A model generated the notes under the pieces. That model saw only the letters and a list, made by a program, of their open reading frames with translations, did no database searches and was not told the origin of the DNA. Positions 19,867-27,600 of a stretch of DNA of 64,000 nucleotides are shown piece by piece; position 1 is the stretch's first letter; the number at the start of each line of letters is the position of its first letter. Source of the stretch: Prauserella_A sp040645195 (lineage in GTDB: Bacteria; Actinomycetota; Actinomycetes; Mycobacteriales; Pseudonocardiaceae); contig NZ_JBEYXW010000002.1 in assembly GCF_040645195.1 (NCBI RefSeq), forward strand, positions 186,001 to 250,000, written 5' to 3'. The position numbers were made by a program, and so were the translations under genes.

Positions 19867-20322
19867 GTGACGGCCATGGCACAACAGATCGATACGCCGT
19901 TACGGGACGCGTTCGCCGGGCTGTCCACCGCGCTGACGGCCTTCACGGCGATGGCCGCGCTTGCGATGCTCGCCGTGGCGCTGGTGAACTCCACTGGTGT
20001 CGCTCTGCCGATGGAGTCGGCCGCGGCGCTCGTGGTGCTTGCTGTCGGCGGCGAAGTGAGCCTCGACGGTGGTATGGCGGCGCTGGAAATGTCCGGCGAG
20101 GTCGATGTCATCCCACCCGCACCAGCCGAACGGCGGGAGCGTTGTCGTCGCGGCCTCACGCGCGGCGGTGGACGCCACGATCGGGCAGCTGCGGACGATC
20201 ACGTTGTCGACCGGGGCGGGGCTGCTCGTCGTGCTCGGTGTCGCGGGCTGGTTCGCGGTGCGGGCGGGCCTGCGGCCGCTGCGCAGGATCGAGGACACAG
20301 CCGCCGCGATCGCCGGTGGTGA
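19867..20322 (+). CDS. doubtful small membrane protein frame
   Basis: An open frame from GTG 19867 (or ATG 19876) encodes a hydrophobic segment near residues 22-45 and a second around 50-60, then a charged tail that overlaps the histidine kinase gene in another frame. Only the first 85 or so residues look protein-like; the rest is the shadow of the kinase frame. It may be a small membrane protein, or the residue of sequence that replaced the missing front of the kinase. No homology is recognised. Confidence 0.2.
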   Translation: MTAMAQQIDTPLRDAFAGLSTALTAFTAMAALAMLAVALVNSTGVALPMESAAALVVLAVGGEVSLDGGMAALEMSGEVDVIPPAPAERRERCRRGLTRGGGRHDRAAADDHVVDRGGAARRARCRGLVRGAGGPAAAAQDRGHSRRDRRW

Positions 20323-21175
20323 CCTGACGCGCCGTATCCCCGATCTGGCGGTGCCCCGCACGGAGGTCGGCCGCCTTTCGGCTTCGCTGAACGGGATGCT
20401 GGGCCAACTGGAGAACGCGTTCGCCGCGCGTGCCGCGTCGGAGGAGGCGATGCGCGCCTTCGTCGCCGATGTCAGCCACGAACTCCGGACGCCACTGTTC
20501 GGGATCAAGGGTTTCGCTCAGCTGTACCTGATGGGCGGTCTGCCGGAACGTGCCGATGTCGACCGCACCATGCGGCGCATCGACGCCGAGGCAGATCGGC
20601 TGAAAGGTCTGACCGAGAACCTGCTGCTGTTGGCCCAGCTCGACAACGCCGCCCTGCACGAGCGCGCGCCGGTGGAGCTGGAGCCGACGGACCTGCGGAC
20701 GCTGGCGGCCGACGCGGCCCACGATCTACGGGCTCTCGATCCGTCCCGGCCCATCCGGCTCACCGGTCCCGGTGGCGGGCAGGCGAAGGCGGCACCGATT
20801 CTGGGTGACGAGGCGCGGCTTCGGCAGGTCGTGGTGAATCTTGTCAGCAATGTCGTCGCGCACACGCCGGCCGGCACACCGGTGCGCATCGGCGTGGGGA
20901 CAGCTGACGGCGCCGCCGTCTTCGAGATCGCCGACTCGGGACCGGGGTTGAGCCCGGAAGCGGCGGCTCGGGTGTTCGACCGGTTCTACCGCGTCGACAG
21001 CTCACGTGCCCGAGGCGGCACCGGGCTCGGCCTGGCGATCGTGCGTTCACTGGTGACCACACAGGGCGGCGACGTGGAACTCCGCACGGCGCCGGGCGAA
21101 GGCGCGACCTTCCGGATCGTGTTCCCCGTGCTGGTCGAGGACGCACGCAGCTCCCCCGCACCCGCGGATGCTTGA
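20069..21175 (+). CDS. sensor histidine kinase, N-terminally truncated
   Basis: The conserved part starts near residue 25 with VVVAASRAAVDATIGQL, which is normally the end of an extracytoplasmic sensor domain. One membrane helix (residues about 45-67), a HAMP domain (LRPLRRIEDTAAAI), the phospho-acceptor His137 in DVSHELRTPL, and N, G1 and G2 boxes (NLVSNVVAHTP, DSGPGLS, GGTGLGLAIV) follow. The first membrane helix and most of the sensor are missing, and no response regulator gene precedes it. Either it works from a late start (GTG 20168) as a one-helix kinase, or it is a remnant. Its end overlaps the methyltransferase gene by 8 bases. Confidence 0.75.
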   Translation: MVWRRWKCPARSMSSHPHQPNGGSVVVAASRAAVDATIGQLRTITLSTGAGLLVVLGVAGWFAVRAGLRPLRRIEDTAAAIAGGDLTRRIPDLAVPRTEVGRLSASLNGMLGQLENAFAARAASEEAMRAFVADVSHELRTPLFGIKGFAQLYLMGGLPERADVDRTMRRIDAEADRLKGLTENLLLLAQLDNAALHERAPVELEPTDLRTLAADAAHDLRALDPSRPIRLTGPGGGQAKAAPILGDEARLRQVVVNLVSNVVAHTPAGTPVRIGVGTADGAAVFEIADSGPGLSPEAAARVFDRFYRVDSSRARGGTGLGLAIVRSLVTTQGGDVELRTAPGEGATFRIVFPVLVEDARSSPAPADA

Positions 21176-21971
21176 CTACACCGTGCCGTTGCTCCCGTTG
21201 CCCCGCATCGTCGACGAGCTACGCGCGGCCGGCTGCGTGTTCGCCGAGGACGAGGCACGCATCCTGCGCTCCGCCGCGCGCTCCCCCGCCGAACTCGTGG
21301 CCATGGTGGAACAGCGTGTCGGCGGGCTCCCCCTGGAGCACATCGTGGGCTGGGCCGAGTTCTGCGGGCTACGGATCGCGGTGGCCCCTGGTGTCTTCGT
21401 CCCCCGCCTGCGCACCGAGTTCCTGGTTCAGCAGGCCACGGCACTCACCCGTCCCGGGGCGCTGGTCGTGGATCTGTGCTGCGGTTCGGGCGCGGTCGGT
21501 GCAGCGCTCGCCGCGGCCGTGGGTGACATCGAACTGCATGCGGTGGACGTCGATCCCGCGGCGGTGCGCTGCGCCGAGCAGAACCTGGCAGCGGTCGGCG
21601 GCAACACCTACGTCGGCGATCTCGACGAGCCGTTGCCCGCCACGCTGCGCGGCCGTGTGGAGGTCCTGGTGGCGAACGCGCCCTATGTGCCGACCGGTGC
21701 GGTGGCACTGATGCCGCCCGAAGCGCGCCTGCACGAGGCGCGTGTCGCGCTCGACGGCGGGGACGACGGCTTGCGGATCGTGCGCCGGGTGGCCGCGGTC
21801 GCGCCGCGCTGGCTCGCACCGGGGGGTCACGTGCTGGTCGAGTCCAGCGCGGCGCAGGCACCCGAGGTCGTTGCGGCGTTCACCGGCTCGGGACTGTCCG
21901 CCAGGATGGCCCACTCCCCCGAGCTGGATGGCACCGTGGTGATCGGCACCGCGACTGCCGCTCAGTACTGA
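21168..21971 (+). CDS. HemK/PrmC-like protein-glutamine methyltransferase
   Basis: This 267-aa class I SAM-dependent methyltransferase has an N-terminal helical region with GGLPLEHIVGWAEF, close to the PrmC start. The SAM motif VVDLCCGSGAVG lies near residue 98. The catalytic motif is NAPYVP where release-factor enzymes have NPPY. That substitution, with the absence of neighbouring prfA, marks it as the HemK paralogue often called putative N5-glutamine methyltransferase; the target protein is unknown. ATG 21168 lies inside the kinase stop region, suggesting translational coupling. Confidence 0.83.
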   Translation: MLDYTVPLLPLPRIVDELRAAGCVFAEDEARILRSAARSPAELVAMVEQRVGGLPLEHIVGWAEFCGLRIAVAPGVFVPRLRTEFLVQQATALTRPGALVVDLCCGSGAVGAALAAAVGDIELHAVDVDPAAVRCAEQNLAAVGGNTYVGDLDEPLPATLRGRVEVLVANAPYVPTGAVALMPPEARLHEARVALDGGDDGLRIVRRVAAVAPRWLAPGGHVLVESSAAQAPEVVAAFTGSGLSARMAHSPELDGTVVIGTATAAQY

Positions 21972-22385
21972 TCAGGACTGACGTGTGCCCAGAACGTCCA
22001 GGTAGTGCTGGTTGTACATGACGCCAAGGATGTTGCCGAACGGATCGACCACGGACGCGGTGACGAATCCGGGGTCGCGCTCGATCGGCTTCTCGTGCGC
22101 CGTGGCACCCAGCGACAGCAGCCGGGTGAAGGCGGCCTCGGCGTCGTCCACGGCCCAGTAGGTGACCACGCCACCGGCCTTGTCTGGCTTGGCATGTGGT
22201 GCGAAGCGGTTGTCGAGGAGGCCGAGCTCGTGTTAATAGTCGCCGATGCGGAACTCGACGTAGGCGGGCGGCCCCTCGACGGGGCGCACGAAGTACGGCT
22301 GGATGCCGAGGACCTCGGTGTACCAGGCGACGGCGGCCGAGACGTCGTCGGCGAAGTAGGTGATCGTGGTGAAACCGCGCAACAT
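21972..22385 (-). pseudogene. VOC-family protein gene with premature stop
   Basis: Reading from ATG 22385, codons 1-50 encode a VOC start (FTTITYFADDVSAAVAWY, FRIGDY). Codon 51 is TAA (22235-22233). The same frame then continues HELGLLDNRFAPHAKP and VVTYWAVDDAEAAFTRL to VDPFGNILGVMYN, giving a 137-codon gene but for that one stop. Relatives have Gln at this point, so a single C-to-T change of CAA or CAG is the likely lesion. A downstream in-frame GTG at 22169 could still produce a 65-aa C-terminal half. It is divergent from the damaged WYL regulator. Confidence 0.85.
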
Positions 22386-22469
22386 GGTTACCTCCTGTAA
22401 TTGGTGACAGCACCATCGTCCGGCCGAAAGTGCTCACCAACCGAGCACTTTGTGCGAGAGGCTGGAGCC

Positions 22470-23440
22470 ATGCGCGCTGATCGTCTCGTGGCCGCCCTGC
22501 TGCTGATGCAAGCCCGTGGCCGGGTGACTGCCGCAGAGCTGGCCGTGCGAGCTGGAGGTGTCCGTGGCCTCCGCTCGCCGGGATCTGGAGGCGCTGTCCG
22601 CTGCGGGCGTGCCGGTGTACCCGCAGCCGGGACGCGGTGGCGGCTGGTCGCTCGTCGGTGGCGCCCGCACGGACCTGAGTGGCCTGTCCGCAACCGAGGC
22701 TCAGGCGCTGTTTCTGCTCGTCGGTCCTGCCGCCGTGGGTTCCGCCGAGGCCAGGGCCGCGCTGCGCAAGCTCATGCGGCGGGCGCTGCCGCAGACCTTC
22801 CGTGCCGACGCGGAGGCTGCAGCCGCCGCGACCGTGGTCGATGCGACCAGGTGGGGCGAGCGTGCGCGCCGCCGGCCGGACCTGGTGGACCTCCTGCAGG
22901 GTGCCGTGATCCGTCGGCGGAAGGTTCGCCTGGCCTACACCAGCAGGGCCGGGAAACGTACCGACCGGCTGGTCGACCCGTGGGGGCTGGTCGACAAGGA
23001 CGACATCTGGTACTGGCGCGGGGACCGAACGCGGGCAACGGACCTTCCGGGTCGAGCGGATGCTCGCGGTGGAGGTCACTGACCCGCCTGCGGAGCGCCC
23101 TGACGACTTCACGCTCGACACGGCCTGGCAGGAGGTCGTCGGGGAGGTCGAGCAGCGCCGCTCGCGTACCTGGGCGAGCGTGCGCGTCGAGGCCAGGTTC
23201 GTACCGGTGCTGCAAAGCCAGTTCGGGCGGCACTGCCAACTCGGCGACGAGCAGGGCGACGGGCGGGTTCAGGTTCGTCTTGGCGCGCCGACTCCGTTGG
23301 ACATCGCCCGGCACCTCGCCGGCTGGGGCGGGCTGATCGAGGTGGTCGAACCACCGTCGGTGCAGGCCGAGCTGGCGCGCATCGGCGCCGCGCTGGTGCA
23401 ACGGTATGCACGTGAGCTGGACCACCCTGCCCCGCGCTAA
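22470..23440 (+). pseudogene. WYL-domain transcriptional regulator with two frameshifts
   Basis: Three consecutive frames are needed to read one DeoR/WYL regulator. From ATG 22470 comes the HTH start MRADRLVAALLLMQARGRV. The frame changes near 22543 to continue as ASARRDLEALSAAGVPVY through DPWGLVDKDDIWY. It changes again near 23015, just where the WYL motif would be, to continue as TFRVERMLAVEV to the end. Each shift equals a loss of two bases (or a gain of one). The protein would normally repress or activate the divergent VOC gene, which is also broken, so the pair has decayed together. Confidence 0.85.
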
Positions 23441-23490
23441 GCGGTTGGTCAGGCCGACAATGAACGCTCACCCAGCAACGGGGAGGGCGC

Positions 23491-24378
23491 GTGCAAGCAC
23501 CGCTGTTCGGCTCGGTCGACGAGGTCGTTGAGCGCCTGGCCGGAGCCGGTTACCTGGCCTCGACCGCAGTCGCCACCACGGTGTTCCTCGCCGACCGGCT
23601 CGGCAAGCCACTTCTGGTGGAGGGCCCGGCCGGCGTCGGCAAGACCGAGCTGGCCCGCGCCGTCGCCATCGCGACGGGCAGTGAACTGGTCCGGTTGCAG
23701 TGCTACGAGGGTATTGACGAGTCACGCGCGCTGTACGAGTGGAACCACGCCAAGCAGTTGCTGCGCATCACCGCCGCTCGCGACGAGGCCTGGGAGGACA
23801 CCCGCGACCAGGTCTTCAGCGAGGAGTTCCTGCTGACCCGGCCACTGCTGACGGCGATCCGCAGGCCCGACCCGACGGTGCTGCTGATCGACGAGTTGGA
23901 CAAGGCCGACGTCGAGATGGAGGGCCTGCTGCTGGAAGTGCTCGGCGACTTCCAGGTCACGGTGCCGGAGCTGGGCACGATCACGGCCGCGCGGCGGCCG
24001 TTCGTCCTGCTGACCTCCAACGCGACCCGGGAGCTGTCCGAGGCGCTCAAGCGGCGGTGCCTGTTCCTGCACCTGGATTTCCCCGTGCCCGAACTGGAAC
24101 GCGACATCGTGACGACGCAGGTCCCCGGGCTGGACGGGCAGCTTGCCGAGTCGCTGGTGCGGGTGGTCGCCGCGTTGCGTGAGCTGGAGCTGCGCAAGGC
24201 ACCCTCGATCGCCGAGTCCATCGACTGGGCGCGGACGCTGCTCGCGCTGGGCGCGGACAGCCTCGACGAGCAGGTCGTACACACCAGTCTCGGCGTGCTG
24301 CTGAAGTACCAGACCGATCACCGCAAGGCCATCGCGGAGCTCCGGCTCGACCGGGTCCTCGACCCGAGCTCGCCGTGA
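23491..24378 (+). CDS. MoxR-family AAA ATPase
   Basis: This is a 295-aa AAA+ protein from GTG 23491 with GGGGAGGG upstream. Walker A is GPAGVGKTE near residue 47, Walker B is LLIDELDKAD, and sensor 1 lies in LLTSNATRELSEALKRRCLF, with the arginine finger nearby. MoxR ATPases act as chaperones that mature metalloenzymes or other complexes together with von Willebrand factor A partners. Its stop overlaps the start of a VWA (CoxE-like) gene by 4 bases, giving the standard pair. The client is not evident, as no CO-dehydrogenase or other cofactor enzyme genes lie nearby. Confidence 0.92.
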   Translation: MQAPLFGSVDEVVERLAGAGYLASTAVATTVFLADRLGKPLLVEGPAGVGKTELARAVAIATGSELVRLQCYEGIDESRALYEWNHAKQLLRITAARDEAWEDTRDQVFSEEFLLTRPLLTAIRRPDPTVLLIDELDKADVEMEGLLLEVLGDFQVTVPELGTITAARRPFVLLTSNATRELSEALKRRCLFLHLDFPVPELERDIVTTQVPGLDGQLAESLVRVVAALRELELRKAPSIAESIDWARTLLALGADSLDEQVVHTSLGVLLKYQTDHRKAIAELRLDRVLDPSSP

Positions 24379-25751
24379 ACACGGAGGTCCTGTCCACCCG
24401 CTTGGTGGAGTTCGCCGGGGCGCTGCGTGAACACGGCATCCCGGTCGGCCCCGGAGAGACCGTCGACGCCGCCGCGGCCGTTGCCGCGTTGGGCCTTGCC
24501 GACCGGGCCCAGTTGCGGGAAGCGCTGGCGGCCACGGTGTTGCGGCGTTCGGGCCAGCGAGCGGTGTTCGATGCGCTGTTCGACCTCTACTTCCCCACCG
24601 CCATCGGCGTGGCGGAGACCGCCGCGCAGCCACCCGCCACCGCGCACGAGCTGCGGACTCCCCTGGTTGCCGCTCTGGCCGAAGGTGATCAGGCCGGGGT
24701 ACGGGCGCTCGTGGCCGCCGCGGTGGCGGCATTCGGCGGCTACGGCAATGCCGGCTCCACAGGAGACGGCGCGGGTGGCATGAGCGGCTGGTCCGCCTAC
24801 CAGACACTTGCCGAGGTGCGGCCGGACGCGTTGCTCAGCCGGGTGCTCACCGCCATGCGGGCCGGCGAGCACCCGCTCGGCGCCGCGCTCGCCGAGCGGG
24901 AAGCCCGGTCCCGGATCGCCGCGTTCCGTGATCACGTGCAGGCCGAAGCGCGCCGCCGTACCGCTGAGTTGCGGGGCACGGAGCGCATTGCCCGGCACGC
25001 CGTCACACCGCAGACCGACCTCGTCGCGTTCACCAGCGCTACCAGGGCACAGCTCGCCGAACTGCGCCGCACCGTTCAACCGTTGGCCCGCAAGCTCGCC
25101 ACCCGCCTCGCCGCGCGCCGTCGTGGCGCGCGGCGAGGCCGGATCGACCTGCGGCGCACGTTGCGCCGCTCACTGGCCACCGGTGGCGTACCGATGCGTC
25201 CGGTGCTGCGGGACCGCCGGCCAGGCCGCCCAGAGCTGGTACTGCTGTGCGACCTGTCCGGCTCGGTCGCCGGGTTCGCCGAGTTCACACTGCTGCTGAT
25301 CCAGGCGCTCGCCGACCAGTTCAGCAAGGTCCGCAGCTTCGCGTTCGTCGGTCTCACCGATGAGATCACCGAGCTGGTGAGCGCCGGCCGCGCGGATCCG
25401 GAGAACCTGGCCGCGCGGATCCTGTCGCAGGCCCGGCTCACCAGGTGGGGCATGAGCAGCGACTACGGCGGGGCGCTGGGCAGCTTCGTCGAAGGCTGGG
25501 CCGCGCTCGGACCACGCACCAGTGTGCTGATCCTCGGTGACGGCCGGACCAACGGTGCCGACCCGAACCTGGCCGCGTTGCGGCTGATCGCCGAGCAGTC
25601 ACGCCGGGTGTACTGGCTGAACCCGGAGGCCGAGGCCTCGTGGGGCACCGGCGACTCGGCGGCGTTGCGGTACGCGCGGATCGTGCCGATGTACGAGTGC
25701 CGCAACGTCCGCCAGCTGTCGCGGCTGGTATCCGAGCTGCTGCCTGCCTAG
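24375..25751 (+). CDS. CoxE-like VWA-domain protein
   Basis: The 458-aa partner of the upstream MoxR ATPase starts at GTG 24375 in a GTGA overlap. The N-terminal 240 residues are Ala/Arg-rich and helical. The C-terminal von Willebrand A domain begins with the MIDAS motif LCDLSGSVAGF near residue 291 and has the second metal-site segment LILGDGRTNG. It probably recruits the ATPase to a client complex. No membrane segments are seen. It ends tail-to-tail with the reductase gene, stops overlapping by 4 bases. Confidence 0.9.
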   Translation: MNTEVLSTRLVEFAGALREHGIPVGPGETVDAAAAVAALGLADRAQLREALAATVLRRSGQRAVFDALFDLYFPTAIGVAETAAQPPATAHELRTPLVAALAEGDQAGVRALVAAAVAAFGGYGNAGSTGDGAGGMSGWSAYQTLAEVRPDALLSRVLTAMRAGEHPLGAALAEREARSRIAAFRDHVQAEARRRTAELRGTERIARHAVTPQTDLVAFTSATRAQLAELRRTVQPLARKLATRLAARRRGARRGRIDLRRTLRRSLATGGVPMRPVLRDRRPGRPELVLLCDLSGSVAGFAEFTLLLIQALADQFSKVRSFAFVGLTDEITELVSAGRADPENLAARILSQARLTRWGMSSDYGGALGSFVEGWAALGPRTSVLILGDGRTNGADPNLAALRLIAEQSRRVYWLNPEAEASWGTGDSAALRYARIVPMYECRNVRQLSRLVSELLPA

Positions 25752-26635
25752 CCGGCCGGTTTGGTGATGACCTCGTACAGGCTGGTCCAGTTGTCCTTGC
25801 CGTACCCGGTGGCGATGGCCCGGTCGTAGTAGTGCTTGATCGCCTCGGGCAGTGTCGTGTCGATGCCGGCCTGCCTGCTCGCGGTGACGATGTGGTCCGC
25901 CGTGGCACCCATCATGATGACGGTGGAGAGGTCGCCCGGGTAGGTGCGCTCTTCGACCTGCTGCGCGGCCTCGTCCAGGAAGGACTGCCCCAGGCCGAGC
26001 ATGTCGGGCACGTACGGCATGAGGGTCGCGGCCGGGATACCCGCGGAACCGGCAAGCGCCGCCGCGTGCAGGATCGCCGCCAGTACGTTGAGCAAGATGT
26101 CGAGCAGTGCCTGGTAGAGCAGCTGCGCCAGCGCGTGGTCCTCGCCGCGGTAGTCCGGCTTGCCCAGCAGCCGCAATGTGGCAACGCGCGCGTCGAAGGT
26201 GTCCCGCGGACCGCTGTAGAAGACGTAGGCTGCCTCCGTCCCGACCATTGGCGCCGGCACCATGACACCGCCGACCAGCAGCCGCGCACCACGCTCGGCG
26301 AGCCAGGCGGCAGCCTCGCGGCTGCGCTCCGGGGTGTCGGAGCTGAGGTTGACGATCACTCGCCCGGCCAGGGCGTCGGGCGCCTGCTCGAGGATGTCGT
26401 ACATCGCCTGGTAGTCGGTGAGGCTCAGGATCACGAGCTCGCTCGCGGTGAGTGCCTCGGCGGGAGTGCCCGCGCGGACCGCGCCCTCGGCCACCAGGTC
26501 GTCGGCGCGGCTCGGAGTGCGGTTCCACACGGTCGTGGTGTAGCCGTTGTTCAGGAAGGACCGGACCATCGCCTTGCCCATCGGGCCGAGGCCGATCACG
26601 GTGACGGCGTTTGCCTTGTTTGTGTTGGTACTCAT
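25748..26635 (-). CDS. NAD(P)-dependent oxidoreductase, imine-reductase family (1)
   Basis: This 295-aa beta-hydroxyacid-dehydrogenase/imine-reductase-type protein has the NADPH motif VTVIGLGPMG with the NADP-preferring NRTPSR loop, and an all-helical C-terminal dimerisation domain. Where the neighbouring homologue and many imine reductases have a catalytic Asp (ALHDIALL), this one reads LLYQALLD, so the Asp is replaced by Gln near residue 174. It may be a different catalytic subtype or a non-reductive paralogue. It overlaps the next gene upstream by 4 bases; the two are an operon and probably an old duplication. Confidence 0.82.
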   Translation of the reverse strand: MSTNTNKANAVTVIGLGPMGKAMVRSFLNNGYTTTVWNRTPSRADDLVAEGAVRAGTPAEALTASELVILSLTDYQAMYDILEQAPDALAGRVIVNLSSDTPERSREAAAWLAERGARLLVGGVMVPAPMVGTEAAYVFYSGPRDTFDARVATLRLLGKPDYRGEDHALAQLLYQALLDILLNVLAAILHAAALAGSAGIPAATLMPYVPDMLGLGQSFLDEAAQQVEERTYPGDLSTVIMMGATADHIVTASRQAGIDTTLPEAIKHYYDRAIATGYGKDNWTSLYEVITKPAG

Positions 26636-27516
26636 GCGTTCTCCACTTTCAGTAGTTCCATCATTCCGATCAGGTCCTCATGCCCGTGGCCGTCGGCAAC
26701 CCGCCGCCGCAGCAGCGGTTCCAGCGGCGCGAGCAGTTCAGCGCTGATGCCCTGTTCCTCGGCGGCGCGAATGAGGTTGCCGTAGCCGGCGGCCTGCATG
26801 GCGAGGTTGGAGACGACGCCGCTGGCGTAGTCCTGTGCCTCGATCTGCGCAGCGGCGCCCGCAGGCCACTGGCTCATCCCGCTCAGCCAGCGGGTCAGCA
26901 GCGGGGCGAACTGGGCGGCGGGAATGCCTTCGGAGCCGGTGAGCGCGAAGGCGTGGATCGTGCCCATGATCATCCCGTACATGCCGCTGAGCAGCGCGAT
27001 GTCGTGCAGCGCGGCCAGACCGGCGGCTGCCCCGAGGTAGATGCTGTCGCCGAAGGAGTCCAACGCGCCGCGGTGGGAGTCGAAGACCTCGCGCGACCCG
27101 CTGTAGAGGACGAAGGCCGCGGGCGTGCCGATCATCGGCGGGACGGCCATGATCCCGCCGTCGAGGTAGTCGGCGCCCTGGCAGGCCGCCCAGTGCGCGA
27201 ACTCGCGGGCCTGGCCTGGTGTGCCGTTGGTGAGGTTCACCAGCGCGCGGCCACGCAGGCCGTCCGCGGTGCTGTCGAGCACCTCACGCACGGACGGGTA
27301 GTCGAGCAGGCAGACGATCACCAGGCGGCTCGCCGCGATGGCCTCGGCGGGGCTGGCCGCCCGCGCCGCCCCCTTCTCCACCAGTGCGTCCGCTTTGGCA
27401 GCAGTGCGATTCCACACGGTGACGGGGTGGCCGCCGGCGAGTAGCACCTCGGACAATGCTGTGCCCATGGCGCCGAGACCGAGCACGGTAACGGCGGGCT
27501 TGGCGGTGTTGGTCAC
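26632..27516 (-). CDS. NAD(P)-dependent oxidoreductase, imine-reductase family (2)
   Basis: This 294-aa paralogue of the gene at 25748-26635 has VTVLGLGAMG and the NRTAAK NADPH loop. Here the putative catalytic Asp172 is present in ALHDIALLSGMYG. Imine reductases of this family reduce cyclic imines to amines with NADPH, but natural substrates are mostly unknown. It is divergent from the SARP regulator gene with an 84-bp gap, so that regulator may control both reductases. Confidence 0.85.
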   Translation of the reverse strand: MTNTAKPAVTVLGLGAMGTALSEVLLAGGHPVTVWNRTAAKADALVEKGAARAASPAEAIAASRLVIVCLLDYPSVREVLDSTADGLRGRALVNLTNGTPGQAREFAHWAACQGADYLDGGIMAVPPMIGTPAAFVLYSGSREVFDSHRGALDSFGDSIYLGAAAGLAALHDIALLSGMYGMIMGTIHAFALTGSEGIPAAQFAPLLTRWLSGMSQWPAGAAAQIEAQDYASGVVSNLAMQAAGYGNLIRAAEEQGISAELLAPLEPLLRRRVADGHGHEDLIGMMELLKVENA

Positions 27517-27600
27517 GTGGTCACGATGCCGCTAGGCGCGCACGATCGGCTGGGGGTTCACGCACGGCCCGCTGTCGGTGGGCGCCGCTAACCTCATCTC

